NCBI GenBank assembly: GCA_947495555.1
Contig: CANLZI010000001.1
Coordinates: 2,255,313 to 2,319,312 of the forward strand
DNA length: 64,000 nt
Direction: 5' to 3'
Source: an uncultured Erythrobacter sp.
GTDB taxonomy: Bacteria > Pseudomonadota > Alphaproteobacteria > Sphingomonadales > Sphingomonadaceae
This document shows positions 35,399-43,790 of the stretch, piece by piece. Made by a program: the position numbers and the translations under genes. Below the pieces are notes generated by a model. It was not told where the DNA came from. It saw only the letters and a program-made list of their open reading frames with translations, and searched no databases. How positions within the stretch are numbered: position 1 is the stretch's first letter; the number at the start of each line of letters is the position of its first letter.

Positions 35399-36184
35399 TT
35401 ACGCCCCTTCTGTTGCCCTCACGGCTAGCCGCTTTGATCGGCCCACACATTGATCCAGATCAAATTTCGGATTTTTCGTAAGATTTTTATTGGTTTGGTG
35501 TGCGTGGCCGGCCCGCTCGGCCAATGCGCGGATATCCCGCAGGACAATTTGCGATCGGCCTTTCGTCTCGATCAACCCCGCATCACGCATGACGCCCACT
35601 TGTCGGCTTACGGTTTCAATGGTCAGTCCCAGTGAATCGCCGATATCCTGACGAGACATGGGCAGGTTGAGGACGATGCGATCATCAACCCGCTTGCCGA
35701 CACGCTCTGCCATTGCGATCAAAAATCCGGCGAGCCGCTCGTGCGCGCTCATCCTGCCTAGTGCTACGGCCTTCTCGCGGCATCGGTTCAACGCGGCTGG
35801 CAGCCGCTCGAACAGCGCACGAGCCATGGTGCTTTCGGCTGAAGCTTGATCAAAGAACTGCCGGGCCGGAAACACCAAAACCTCTGTTTCGACCAGACTG
35901 CTCATCACATAAGCGTGTGAACTGTCCGACGGTATCGAGACGATATCTCCGGCAAAATGGAAGGCGACAATTTGCTCCCGATCGCCCGAAGCATGGACAG
36001 CCAGCTTTGTTGCTCCGTGGGCGATGCAGGCAATTTGATCGGTGGAATTGTCCAGCGGCACGATCTTGCCTCGAGCAAGCGAAAGACTTGTCGCCAGCGC
36101 CGCCAGTAGGTTCCCTGTATCGCCACCGGGCTCCATTCCGAATGCCGCCCTCATGAAAGTATCAAATGCGGTGTGATTGTTCAT
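35399..36184 (-). CDS. FNR/FixK-type Crp-family regulator of the cbb3 operon
   Basis: The 261-residue regulator has a Crp-type effector barrel (about 25-130), a dimer helix and a winged helix-turn-helix. The recognition helix region [20 protein letters not shown] carries the E-x-x-S-R pattern that reads TTGAT-N4-ATCAA. Only three cysteines are present (residue 53, one near 140, one in the C-terminal tail) and there is no N-terminal Cys cluster, so it is unlikely to hold the FNR 4Fe-4S centre and is closer to FixK/Dnr in type. An FNR box 62 bp upstream suggests self-regulation. A second box lies inside its 3' end, ahead of ccoN. Confidence 0.9.
   Translation of the reverse strand: MNNHTAFDTFMRAAFGMEPGGDTGNLLAALATSLSLARGKIVPLDNSTDQIACIAHGATKLAVHASGDREQIVAFHFAGDIVSIPSDSSHAYVMSSLVETEVLVFPARQFFDQASAESTMARALFERLPAALNRCREKAVALGRMSAHERLAGFLIAMAERVGKRVDDRIVLNLPMSRQDIGDSLGLTIETVSRQVGVMRDAGLIETKGRSQIVLRDIRALAERAGHAHQTNKNLTKNPKFDLDQCVGRSKRLAVRATEGA
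35450..35463. promoter_or_regulatory. FNR/FixK box for the ccoNOQPGHIS operon
   Basis: TTGATCCAGATCAA matches the FNR consensus half sites TTGAT and ATCAA exactly. Its centre is about 60 bp upstream of ccoN. The site lies inside the C-terminal coding region of the regulator gene, where it encodes part of KFDLDQC. Confidence 0.85.
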
Positions 36185-36245
36185 TGGGCGCCTCGATCAA
36201 ATCCATCGTCAGGACGATGTTTGGACGCGAAAATCGCAATGGTCT

Positions 36246-36259
36246 TTGATCCAGATCAA
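36246..36259. promoter_or_regulatory. FNR/FixK box between the regulator and the ompW-like gene
   Basis: This 14-mer is identical to the one at 35450 (TTGATCCAGATCAA). It lies 62 bp upstream of the regulator start on minus and 95 bp upstream of the ompW-like start on plus, so it could control both divergent transcripts. Confidence 0.85.
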
Positions 36260-36353
36260 TGAACGCACTTCAAAGCGCCGCCACTAAATGCGCCGAGTTG
36301 CAAAAATCCTGGGTCACGAAGGGTGGCCACTGCAGCTTTGGGGATACAGAACT

Positions 36354-37028
36354 ATGAAACCGTTTCTTGCATGCATGATCGCTGGCCTGGCTTTCTCTGC
36401 CTCGCCCGCTCTCGCGCAGAGCGAAGACCGAGAAGGCCAAGTGCAGGTCAAACTGCTGGCAACAGCGGTGCTGCCCGACGGGAAGATCACGGACGTGAAT
36501 GTCGATATCGTGGGGCTTCCGGCCGACACCCAAACCAAAGCGAATGACAATATCGTCCCGACGATTGCGGTCGAATACTTCATCAGCGATACCTTTTCGT
36601 TGGAGACAATTTGTTGCGTCACCCAGCACGATGTGGATGCCATCAGCGGATTGCCCGGTGCCGAGCTTGTCTCAAACGCCAGGCTTATCCCTGCCACGGT
36701 CACTGCAAAGCTCCATTTCGACCTGGGAAATGCCAAACCCTATGTTGGCGCCGGACCGGCCTATTTCCTCTGGATCGAGGACAAGCCAGGCGCAGCCACG
36801 ATCCCGCTCGGCGTTACTGACACCGATTTGTCGGATGAATTTGGTATCGCGCTGCAGGCCGGGATCGATATTCCTGTTGGTGATCAAGGGTTTGGCATCA
36901 ACCTCGATGCCAAGCGCTATTTCATTGATACCACGGCGCGTTGGTACGCAGGTGACACGCTCGCCATCGAAACCAAGCACAAGCTGGACCCATGGGTTCT
37001 CAGCGCCGGAGTAAGTTATCGCTTCTAA
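36354..37028 (+). CDS. OmpW-family outer-membrane protein
   Basis: The 224-residue protein has a signal peptide of about 21 residues (MKPFLACMIAGLAFSASPAL) and then an eight-stranded barrel of the OmpW type: VQVKLLATAVLPDGKI, the conserved NDNIVPTIAVEYF, LIPATVTAKLHFD, AKPYVGAGPAYFLW, and a terminal aromatic (VSYRF). OmpW proteins form hydrophobic channels and are often induced by oxygen limitation. The upstream FNR box supports that here. ATG 36354 has GGGGA upstream; the longer frame adds no signal sequence. A DUF2189 gene follows 17 bp downstream. Confidence 0.9.
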   Translation: MKPFLACMIAGLAFSASPALAQSEDREGQVQVKLLATAVLPDGKITDVNVDIVGLPADTQTKANDNIVPTIAVEYFISDTFSLETICCVTQHDVDAISGLPGAELVSNARLIPATVTAKLHFDLGNAKPYVGAGPAYFLWIEDKPGAATIPLGVTDTDLSDEFGIALQAGIDIPVGDQGFGINLDAKRYFIDTTARWYAGDTLAIETKHKLDPWVLSAGVSYRF

Positions 37029-37045
37029 AGGGGGAGAAAGCCGCC

Positions 37046-37822
37046 ATGCCCGAACAGGGAACTGTCGCACCATATTCTGTCTCCGACAGTCTGAGCCTTG
37101 TCGATTTGAAACATGCGCTTGCAGCCGGTTGGTCGGATTTCTGCATCTATCCGACATATGGTCTGTTTTTCGCAGCGATCTATGTGGCAGGCGGCATCCT
37201 TATTTCGTTGGTAATGCTGCAGTGGGGCGATGCATCGTGGCTGATCCCCGCTGCAGCTGGCTTTCCTTTGCTGGCACCCTTTACGGCGGTGGGTCTGTAT
37301 GAAGTAAGCCGCCGCCGCGAAGCGAAGGAGCCTGTCAGCTGGAAGCCAGTGCTGGGCGCGCTAAGAGGCCATGGAGACGAGCAGATCGTGTCCATGGGCG
37401 TGATCGTGTTCGTGGCCTTCGCCTTCTGGTTGATGCTGGCCCACGGCGTGTTTGCGATTTTCGCTGCGGAGAGCGGCACGGATGCAGAATCGCTGGCTTT
37501 CCTGCTCACGTCGACCGGTCTGGCGATGCTCGTAGTGGGCAGCGCGATCGGGGCGATCATGGCGCTGGCGTTCTATAGTGTGACTGTGATGAGCTTGCCC
37601 TTGTTGGTCGATCATGAGGTGGATTTCATCACAGCGATCATTGTCAGCCTTGCTGCCATCCGATCAAACAAGCCGGTGCTGCTGGTCTGGGCTGTGGTGG
37701 TTGCGGTGATCTTGTTCGTGGCGCTCCTACCCCTGTTTCTGGGGTTGTTTGTGGCTCTGCCGGTTCTGGGACACGCAACCTGGCACCTTTACCGCCGCAC
37801 GGTGATTTCCGTTGCTGCGTAA
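37046..37822 (+). CDS. DUF2189 integral membrane protein
   Basis: The 258-residue inner-membrane protein matches DUF2189, a family of unknown function found near microaerobic-respiration genes in alphaproteobacteria. Features are an N-terminal cytoplasmic segment with SLVDLKHALAAGWSDF, then about six membrane helices; the family-typical FPLLAPFTAVGLYEVSRRRE loop follows the second. Conserved LPLLVDHEVDFITAI and the closing GHATWHLYRRTV are also visible. ATG 37046 has GGGGGA upstream. It is probably co-transcribed with the ompW-like gene from the FNR-controlled promoter. Confidence 0.88.
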   Translation: MPEQGTVAPYSVSDSLSLVDLKHALAAGWSDFCIYPTYGLFFAAIYVAGGILISLVMLQWGDASWLIPAAAGFPLLAPFTAVGLYEVSRRREAKEPVSWKPVLGALRGHGDEQIVSMGVIVFVAFAFWLMLAHGVFAIFAAESGTDAESLAFLLTSTGLAMLVVGSAIGAIMALAFYSVTVMSLPLLVDHEVDFITAIIVSLAAIRSNKPVLLVWAVVVAVILFVALLPLFLGLFVALPVLGHATWHLYRRTVISVAA

Positions 37823-37860
37823 GCGATCCTAGTCTGCTGCGAGCAGCACCTATGATCGCT
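37822..37860. other. Nested inverted repeat after the DUF2189 gene
   Basis: An outer arm AGCGATC/GATCGCT (37822-37828 with 37854-37860) encloses an inner hairpin CTGCT-GCG-AGCAG (37834-37846). No T-run follows, so it is only a possible transcript-end or mRNA-stability structure. Confidence 0.35.
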
Positions 37861-37934
37861 CATTGCGGCCAGGTAGGATTATAGGCCAAGCGAGAGGGTC
37901 GCGCCGGATTTTCCCAAACTCGCTCAACTGTCGG

Positions 37935-38183
37935 TCAGATGCAGTAGTCTGACAGTGCCGTCGGGTCAGTAAATGGTTGGCGGCGACGGTTCGTGACCAT
38001 GCGATCGTGCAGCTTGCTAACGGCTTCGCTGCCCGTGCCCACGAATAAGAAGGGCAGCAGGCCGTGCAGAAGACACGCTATGCCGCCAGCAACCATGCGC
38101 AATCCAAATGCGCTCGCCGCCAGGAGATGTTCGAAATATGATTCTCCAACTGTCGCGGGATGCTCAATAAACAGGCGCTTCAT
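37935..38183 (-). CDS. DUF6356 small membrane protein
   Basis: The 82-residue protein is of the DUF6356 type, common in sphingomonads and of unknown function. It has the pattern FIEHPATVGESYFEHLLAA near the N-terminus, a hydrophobic segment GLRMVAGGIACLLHGLLPFL, and the closing TGSEAVSKLHDRMVTNR. ATG 38183 has AGGAGAA upstream and is preferred over 38204. It is convergent with the DUF2189 gene and divergent from the Lrp-family gene. Confidence 0.85.
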   Translation of the reverse strand: MKRLFIEHPATVGESYFEHLLAASAFGLRMVAGGIACLLHGLLPFLFVGTGSEAVSKLHDRMVTNRRRQPFTDPTALSDYCI

Positions 38184-38330
38184 CCGATATTCTCCTGAAA
38201 TCAACTCGATGCATATCTATCACGGGCGACAAGGAATAAAATTACATAGTTTCTACTAAATCCGCCACATTAGAGAAAAATATTCTACAAAGTCTTCCGG
38301 TAAGAGCCATCTTGGGCCATATATCGATAT

Positions 38331-38792
38331 ATGGATGATCTTGACCGAAAAATACTCACTCTCCTGCAGGGCGATGCGAGCATGACTATTAGCGAACTGT
38401 CCGAGGCAGTCGGGCTTTCGACCACGCCGCTTTGGAAGCGTGTGCAAAAGATGGAGAAGCGCGGGATAATCCGGAAGAAAGTGACGCTCATTAACCAGGC
38501 GGAGGTGGGGCTGAAGCTCACTGGGTTTGTGTCCATCCGCACCAACGACCATGATGATGCATGGCTCGAAAAATTTAACGATGCGGTTCAGGCCATCCCG
38601 GAGATTATCGAGGTCTACCGGATGGCGGGGGAAGTCGACTATTTGCTCAAAGTCGTTGCCCCCGACATGGAAGGGTATGACAGGGTCTATCGCCGGCTGA
38701 TCAATGGCGTCAAACTTTCGGATGTGAGCGCCAGTTTCTCGATGGAGGTTGTCAAGGCAACCACCATTTTGCCGCTCCAATATGCTGACTAG
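38331..38792 (+). CDS. Lrp/AsnC-family transcriptional regulator
   Basis: The 153-residue regulator has an N-terminal winged helix-turn-helix (MDDLDRKILTLLQGD; ISELSEAVGLSTTPLWKRVQ) and a C-terminal RAM ligand-binding domain (IIEVYRMAGEVDYLLKVVAPD). Lrp-family proteins sense amino acids and usually control nearby transport or catabolic genes. Here the adjacent downstream sequence is an IS-scarred segment, so its original target may have been lost or lie elsewhere. Length and domain order are normal. Confidence 0.92.
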   Translation: MDDLDRKILTLLQGDASMTISELSEAVGLSTTPLWKRVQKMEKRGIIRKKVTLINQAEVGLKLTGFVSIRTNDHDDAWLEKFNDAVQAIPEIIEVYRMAGEVDYLLKVVAPDMEGYDRVYRRLINGVKLSDVSASFSMEVVKATTILPLQYAD

Positions 38793-38883
38793 CAATCAGC
38801 GATGCCATCTAGCCAAGCGTTCCTGCTAGCAATTGGGTCGCGACCAATGTGTTGTTCAACATCAGAGATAAATGGCGGTGTTT

Positions 38884-38907
38884 TCAGTCTAGCGCTAACT
38901 CGTCTCC
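38884..38907 (+). repeat. IS6-type element end, copy A
   Basis: This 24-base segment matches the left end of the intact IS6-type element (56561-56584) at 22 of 24 positions, in the same orientation. No transposase gene follows it. It sits next to the truncated sugar-kinase fragment and appears to be a scar left by the element. Confidence 0.7.
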
Positions 38908-38924
38908 GCTTGGCGGGGATTGCT

Positions 38925-39254
38925 CTACCGCTGCACGCGACCTGATCCGTCTCCCGACATGAGCTTCTCAACTTCAGGTACCGTAACGCGGTTAAAGTCG
39001 CCTATGATCGTGTGCTTCAACGCGCTCGCAGCGACGGCAAATTCGAGGCTTTGTTGGCGGTCTTCATAGGCGTTAAGGCCGTAGATCAGAGCCGAGGCAA
39101 AGCTGTCGCCGCCGCCAACACGATCAACAATATCGGTCAGCGCGTATTTCTTCGACAGCATAAAGCCGTCATTCCTTGTGCGCAGGCACGCCGACCAATT
39201 GTTGCGATCCGCACTCAGGCTTTCGCGCAGCGTAATTGCGATGCGCGATAGATA
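38925..39254 (-). pseudogene. Truncated 2-keto-3-deoxygluconate kinase (PfkB family), C-terminal fragment
   Basis: The minus-strand frame encodes roughly 110 residues that match the C-terminal third of PfkB-type sugar kinases of the KDG-kinase kind: [20 protein letters not shown], then [18 protein letters not shown] with the GGGDSFA catalytic/ATP motif including the base Asp, and a normal C-terminus. The first two thirds are missing; the homology breaks near 39254, with an in-frame stop at 39261-39263 and an IS-end-like repeat at 39268. The fragment cannot be active alone. It is bracketed by two copies of the IS end (38884 and 39268), pointing to IS-mediated deletion. Confidence 0.8.
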
Positions 39255-39267
39255 TCGAGCTCAGGCG

Positions 39268-39287
39268 CTGTAAGTCTAACGCTAACT
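39268..39287 (+). repeat. IS6-type element end, copy B
   Basis: CTGTAAGTCTAACGCTAACT differs by one base from the left end of the intact IS6-type element (56558-56577). It lies between the broken sugar-kinase gene and the decayed transposase. Confidence 0.75.
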
Positions 39288-39327
39288 TGGCTGCATTTGG
39301 AAAAGCTCGTCAATCCCGCTTGGCCGA

Positions 39328-40053
39328 TCAGGCCAAGAGGTTTTGCCACTCAGCCGGAGCGGTTGAGCGGTTATCCTTGTAGGTCTGTCGGTCGATTAGG
39401 TGGCGATCCTCGTTTTAGTGATTGTGGACGTTGGCATGAACTGAGGCAAACTTCTGAAACGACTTCATTGGTCTGCATCTCAGCTTCGCTTGTTCCCTTC
39501 GTCGAAATGGAAGGTGTGAATTCTCCGCGCGGTTGTCCAACCATCTCCCAGACTTACGACGGTCCTAGTTGCTCTACTTCTGCATTGCTTCCGGATAGGA
39601 CTGAACACCGTCTGCGACGAGTGCCTCGACTCTCCCGTGACGCTCCAGCGTCCTTTTGAAGAACTGAATAGCCGCCTTCCTGTCTCGATTCTTAGTAATG
39701 TAGCTCACGACGATTTCCACCTCGTGATCAACCGCGCCCACAAATAGTTGGTCTCTTCGTTGATCTTTACGAAGACCTCACCGACATATCAGCGCCACCT
39801 GCAGAACCCACGCACCATGGTAATCCGTTGACGGTTACAAGACCGCCGCTAATCTCGAGCCCTACCTGCTCCACCAAAAGAACCGAACCATCTCTTGGCA
39901 AATATCAAAGTCGCGTACAGCAAGCTGATCCCATAAGTTACACGAAGAGACCGGAAATCCAATGTACCCCGGTACTGCCAGCCCAACGACTTCCGGTGAT
40001 GGGTCGAAACGTTTGAATGAACTAGTTGGTATGTTTCTCGACCGGCGGCTCAT
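39328..40053 (-). pseudogene. Decayed IS6-family transposase
   Basis: Reading the minus strand in shifting frames recovers a whole IS6-family transposase. The N-terminal region (40053-39862) has PEVVGLAV and a degenerate DLLAxRG-like stretch. The catalytic core reads GEVFVKINEETNYLW, AVDHEVEIVVSYITK, KAAIQFFKRTLERHG and VADGVQSYPEAM. The C-terminal part reads DNRAENSHLPFRRREQ, FQKFASVHANVHNH, and ends RHLIDRQTYKDN with AEWQNLLA. At least two frameshifts and in-frame stops (before GEVFVK and after VHNH) inactivate it. It differs clearly in sequence from the intact element at 56.6 kb, so it is a different IS6 relative. The plus-strand frames over this stretch are not genes. Confidence 0.85.
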
Positions 40054-40260
40054 GCGCCATTCCTAGCAGTCACCTACTTATTCTGCGACGTTGGTCTAAA
40101 AGCACCATCTCGGTAGTGCGCATCAATTTGGATGGCGTTCGTTGTTTTGGCAGTACCTTCTCGGAATTTACTTGGCGGTTTGTCGTTTACCATGCTCGAT
40201 TATCGACTGCTAACTTTGGCCTTTTATCCAAAATTCAGTTAACTCTCGGGGTCGCACACA

Positions 40261-41277
40261 ATGTCCAAATTTCAGCTCTTTGCCTGTACCGGTGTACTTT
40301 TGGTCGCAACGCTTGCGAGCGTTCCAGATGAGTTGTCTGGCAAACCGCGCTTGATAAAGGTTCACGGCGACGGATCAACAGATGAGGTCACCCAAGTTAA
40401 AAAGGGCAAAGGGTCGGGCGGGAAAAAGACCCAAGAAGCAGATCTGACCAATCCTGATGACGGGCAGGTTTCCGGCACCGATGGGACGACTGGTTCAGGT
40501 GGCACCATCCAAGGCGACACCTCTGATACGGGCGATGGAGGATATTTCTCGACGCTTAATCCGACATTGACCGATCCGCAAATAGGTTGGAATTACAGGC
40601 AATGGAGGGTCAATGCTGCATCGACAGATTATGCCGACCTTGATCACAGTCTGATGCGCAGCAAAAATTGGAACCGCTTGCGCTTCGAAGTGCGCAAAAG
40701 CGATCCACCCATGTCGAGCAATACTGCAAAGCGACGGTCAGAGTTAAGCGGCAGTGTCTATGGTGACAAAACGCGCTTGCCTATGGGCGAGTCGCTGTGG
40801 GGAGCCTTTTCAACAAAACATCAAACATGGACTGATCCTGTAGGTATGCAGTCTACCTATGGAATCGTGTTTGGACAGATCCACATGGGATCAAAGGTTG
40901 GTGGTTCGCCAGCGCTTGCATTCCGCCGCAAACACGATGGCCTCTTTAGGATCACCAGCCGTGGTGAGTTTGATGATGGCGGAAGCGTGCGTTACGAGAC
41001 ATCGTTGTCTTATGATCAGGCTCATGATTTCGTCTATAACGTAACGCTGCATCCCACAAAGGGTCGGCTAAGGGTCTGGCACAACACCAGACTGATTATA
41101 GATGTTTCCGACATTTCAATCGGCCATAGCGCTGGTGACAGTTATTGGAATGTCGGTCTTTATGCCCCCAAAGGTGTCACAGATCCGGTCTCGGTCGAAG
41201 TGGCCAACCATGTCTATCCATCGCCGAGCAGCCTTGCCGATCGTACAACGTATTTGCCCGCTTGGCCGACCGATTAA
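40261..41277 (+). CDS. Secreted polysaccharide lyase-like protein (heparin lyase I-like jelly roll)
   Basis: The 338-residue protein has a short hydrophobic N-terminus (FACTGVLLVATLASV) that is a probable signal peptide, a low-complexity linker rich in Gly, Thr and Asp (about 45-95), and a catalytic-type jelly-roll domain. Motifs SSNTAKRRSELSG and YGIVFGQIHMG match the ER-S-E-L and F-x-Q-I-H signatures of the heparin-lyase-I-like polysaccharide lyase family. It stands first in the exopolysaccharide locus, where such enzymes trim or release the polymer in the periplasm or outside the cell. The exact substrate is unknown. About 200 bp of featureless sequence separates it from the IS remnant. 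Confidence 0.75.
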   Translation: MSKFQLFACTGVLLVATLASVPDELSGKPRLIKVHGDGSTDEVTQVKKGKGSGGKKTQEADLTNPDDGQVSGTDGTTGSGGTIQGDTSDTGDGGYFSTLNPTLTDPQIGWNYRQWRVNAASTDYADLDHSLMRSKNWNRLRFEVRKSDPPMSSNTAKRRSELSGSVYGDKTRLPMGESLWGAFSTKHQTWTDPVGMQSTYGIVFGQIHMGSKVGGSPALAFRRKHDGLFRITSRGEFDDGGSVRYETSLSYDQAHDFVYNVTLHPTKGRLRVWHNTRLIIDVSDISIGHSAGDSYWNVGLYAPKGVTDPVSVEVANHVYPSPSSLADRTTYLPAWPTD

Positions 41278-41394
41278 GACGGTTGAGTAGAGCAATCTCT
41301 GTCAGCACGGGCATGACATCGAAACGTTGAGTGCAGAGCTTAGATCGTGTAACTTTCCATGATCAGGTGCGGCAATCAGGGGGCATTGGTCTAA

Positions 41395-42519
41395 ATGTTG
41401 TGGGGGGTCTTCCTGTCGCTGTCGGCGCTCTTCCTACTGTTGTTCGCATATCCTTACGCCATTTATCCGTTCCTGGTTCGGCGCTTACCTAGAAAACCGG
41501 TGAACAAACTGCCGATCAATTTCAGTATGTCTTTGTTATTTTGCGCATATAACGAAGCGCAATCCTTGCCCGCCAAGATACAGAATCTGACTAACCTCAA
41601 AGAACGATACGAGTCTCTGGAAATTCTGGTTTTTGATGATGGCTCGACAGATGGGACCACGGAGCTTCTGAACGCTGCGAGCGAAATTCTGACGGTCGTA
41701 CAAGGCGAGGGTCGTTCGGGCAAAGCATGCGGAATGAAGCAGCTTGCCAGGATGGCAAAGGGTGACATTCTGATATTCAGCGATGCAAATGTCTTGCTAG
41801 CTGAAGATGGTCCGGAAAAGCTCTTGCCTTACTACGGCGACAGCGATGTTGGCGGGGTTTGCGGATCGCTGGTTTATTCGGCCGAAGAGGGGGCCGCGAC
41901 GGCAGAAGTAGGTTCGATCTACTGGCGGCTTGACGAGAAGCTTAAGAGCCTTGAGTCAGATACCGGTAGTGTGATGGGGGCTGATGGATCAATCTTCAGC
42001 ATTAGACGGGATCTCTACCCCGACTTTCCCGACAGCGTGCTGGATGACTTTACCGTTTCGATGCACGTAGTTTTCGCCGGCCAACGATTGGTAAAAGCGC
42101 CCGATGTTCTCGCCTTTGAAAACAGTGTGAGCGATCGATATGACGAGCTGCGTCGTAAGATCAGGATCGGAGCGCGTTCGTATCATACCCACCTCCACCT
42201 CGCGCCCAAACTAAGCGCGATGAGCGGCATTGATCGGTTCAAATATGTGTCGCGCAAATATCTGCGCTGGTTTGGCGGGACGAGCTTAACCTTGTCCTTC
42301 ATTTTTGCGATCGCAGCTATTTATGCCGTTGCGCCTATGTTGGCGTTGGCGGCCACCTTGGTTAGTGTTTCGCTGGCACTGCTCTTAAGCGTGGCAGGCT
42401 CGGGCACCGCAGCAAAAGTAGGCGATGCCATTCTTGCGGTCTTTGCCACGCAGTATGGCGTGTTCAAAGGGATGTCAGGCCAAACTGTCTCCACTTGGGC
42501 GCCTGCAAAATCGCGATGA
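41395..42519 (+). CDS. Glycosyltransferase family 2, membrane-bound
   Basis: The 374-residue enzyme has an N-terminal membrane helix (LSALFLLLFAYPYAIYPF), a GT-A domain with FCAYNEAQSLPAKI, the first Asp motif VFDDGSTDGT, the DxD-like IFSDANVLL, an acceptor-site region GADGSIFSIRRDLYP followed by VLDDFTVSMHV, and two or more C-terminal membrane helices. This is a processive-like or single-addition GT2 using a nucleotide sugar at the cytoplasmic face. It is followed by a GT4 gene overlapping by 4 bp, so the two probably build the exopolysaccharide repeat unit. Confidence 0.88.
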   Translation: MLWGVFLSLSALFLLLFAYPYAIYPFLVRRLPRKPVNKLPINFSMSLLFCAYNEAQSLPAKIQNLTNLKERYESLEILVFDDGSTDGTTELLNAASEILTVVQGEGRSGKACGMKQLARMAKGDILIFSDANVLLAEDGPEKLLPYYGDSDVGGVCGSLVYSAEEGAATAEVGSIYWRLDEKLKSLESDTGSVMGADGSIFSIRRDLYPDFPDSVLDDFTVSMHVVFAGQRLVKAPDVLAFENSVSDRYDELRRKIRIGARSYHTHLHLAPKLSAMSGIDRFKYVSRKYLRWFGGTSLTLSFIFAIAAIYAVAPMLALAATLVSVSLALLLSVAGSGTAAKVGDAILAVFATQYGVFKGMSGQTVSTWAPAKSR

Positions 42520-43790
42520 AGCGCCAACTAGCCGAACGCGAACGACGCATGCGCGTCAGTTACCTATTTTCACAATTTCCTTTGCCAACCGAGGCGTTTG
42601 CGATTTCCGACATCGCTGCCTTGCGTGAACTGGGTCACGAAGTTGTCGTGCACACAATGAAGTGGTCTCGGCGCGACGAGGCCGAGCGTTTGCAAGCGGC
42701 CGAAGTGCCGCATGATTTGGCAGTGGCGCGGGCGAGCCGATCGCTAATATTCGTTTGGCCATTTTTATTGCTGCGTAACGCCCGAGTGGCCGGCCCGATC
42801 GTTGCAGAAATCTTGGGTAAATTGCCGCGCGAACCAAAAGTCGCGGTGACGGCTCTTTTGTGCCTCCCTAGAGCCTTAGAAATCAGTGACGAGATTGCGC
42901 GCCTGAATAGCGATGTCGTACACCTGTTCTGGTCACGCTATTCGGCATTGGTTTTGCGCATCCTGGAATTCAAGAGAGCACCGCAGATACGCTCGGCATT
43001 TGTTGGCGCCTATGATCTGGTGGCCGACGATTTCCTCGTCCAATGCGCAATCAACGCAGCTCACTGCGTCTTTACTCATAGCAAGAGCAATGAGAGTTTC
43101 TTGTCGGACAAAATCGGATCAGATGATCAGGTCGTAACAATTCATCGCGGCATTCCCTTAATCACTCTGGATGAAGCTGAGCAGCGCGATAGTCACACAT
43201 GGCTCACAGCCTCTGCTTTGGTGAAGGAAAAGAATGTCGATCTTGTGATTGAAGCATTCGCGCGCGCAAGAACGCGTACGGAGGGTTTGCAGCTAGTGAT
43301 CTGCGGTGATGGCCCTGAACGCAAAGCTTTGGAGCAATTGACAGAAAATCTGGGTTGCAGCAAAGCCGTGAAATTCGAAGGTCATGTAGAGCGCTCGCAA
43401 GTGTTTGCGATGACACAACGCGCTCAACTATTTCTCATGCTATCAACAAAGCCATCCGAGCGTCTGCCCAATGTTATAAAGGAGGCGATGTGGGGAGGTT
43501 GTGCAATCATTGCATCTCAAACCCAAGGGATCGACGAATTGATCATTGATGACCAGCTTGGTGCTGTGGTTGATCCCGATGATACCAAGGCATTGGATGC
43601 GGCTATTGACCGGGCTATGAACGAGCGGCCCGATGATGCACAAGCAAGGCGTTTACGAGCACGCAGCCTGATCGAGGACAATTTTTCGAGCATCAATGCT
43701 ATGGGCAGATATGTTGATCAATGGCGCGCGGCTGCCACAACAAGCCCAGCCGCAGAGGCTTTGCTACCTATAAAGTTCGACACAAATTGA
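42516..43790 (+). CDS. Glycosyltransferase family 4
   Basis: The 424-residue protein is a GT-B fold glycosyltransferase. The N-terminal domain opens MRVSYLFSQFPLPTEAF (position 42549 is an alternative start). The C-terminal nucleotide-sugar domain has SALVKEKNVDLVIEAF, LVICGDGPERKAL, VKFEGHVERSQ and the E-x7-E motif in PSERLPNVIKEAMWGG followed by GIDELIIDD. ATG 42516 overlaps the GT2 stop and was chosen for translational coupling. It probably adds one sugar of the repeat unit. The sugar is unknown. Confidence 0.88.
   Translation: MKRQLAERERRMRVSYLFSQFPLPTEAFAISDIAALRELGHEVVVHTMKWSRRDEAERLQAAEVPHDLAVARASRSLIFVWPFLLLRNARVAGPIVAEILGKLPREPKVAVTALLCLPRALEISDEIARLNSDVVHLFWSRYSALVLRILEFKRAPQIRSAFVGAYDLVADDFLVQCAINAAHCVFTHSKSNESFLSDKIGSDDQVVTIHRGIPLITLDEAEQRDSHTWLTASALVKEKNVDLVIEAFARARTRTEGLQLVICGDGPERKALEQLTENLGCSKAVKFEGHVERSQVFAMTQRAQLFLMLSTKPSERLPNVIKEAMWGGCAIIASQTQGIDELIIDDQLGAVVDPDDTKALDAAIDRAMNERPDDAQARRLRARSLIEDNFSSINAMGRYVDQWRAAATTSPAAEALLPIKFDTN

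Noticed and set aside
39297..39659. Plus-strand open frame of 120 codons in the IS scar
   Set aside because: It is the complement of the decayed IS6 transposase, whose motifs are recovered on the minus strand.
39862..40053. Minus-strand open frame as a separate small protein
   Set aside because: It aligns with the N-terminal part of the decayed IS6 transposase, so it is part of that pseudogene.
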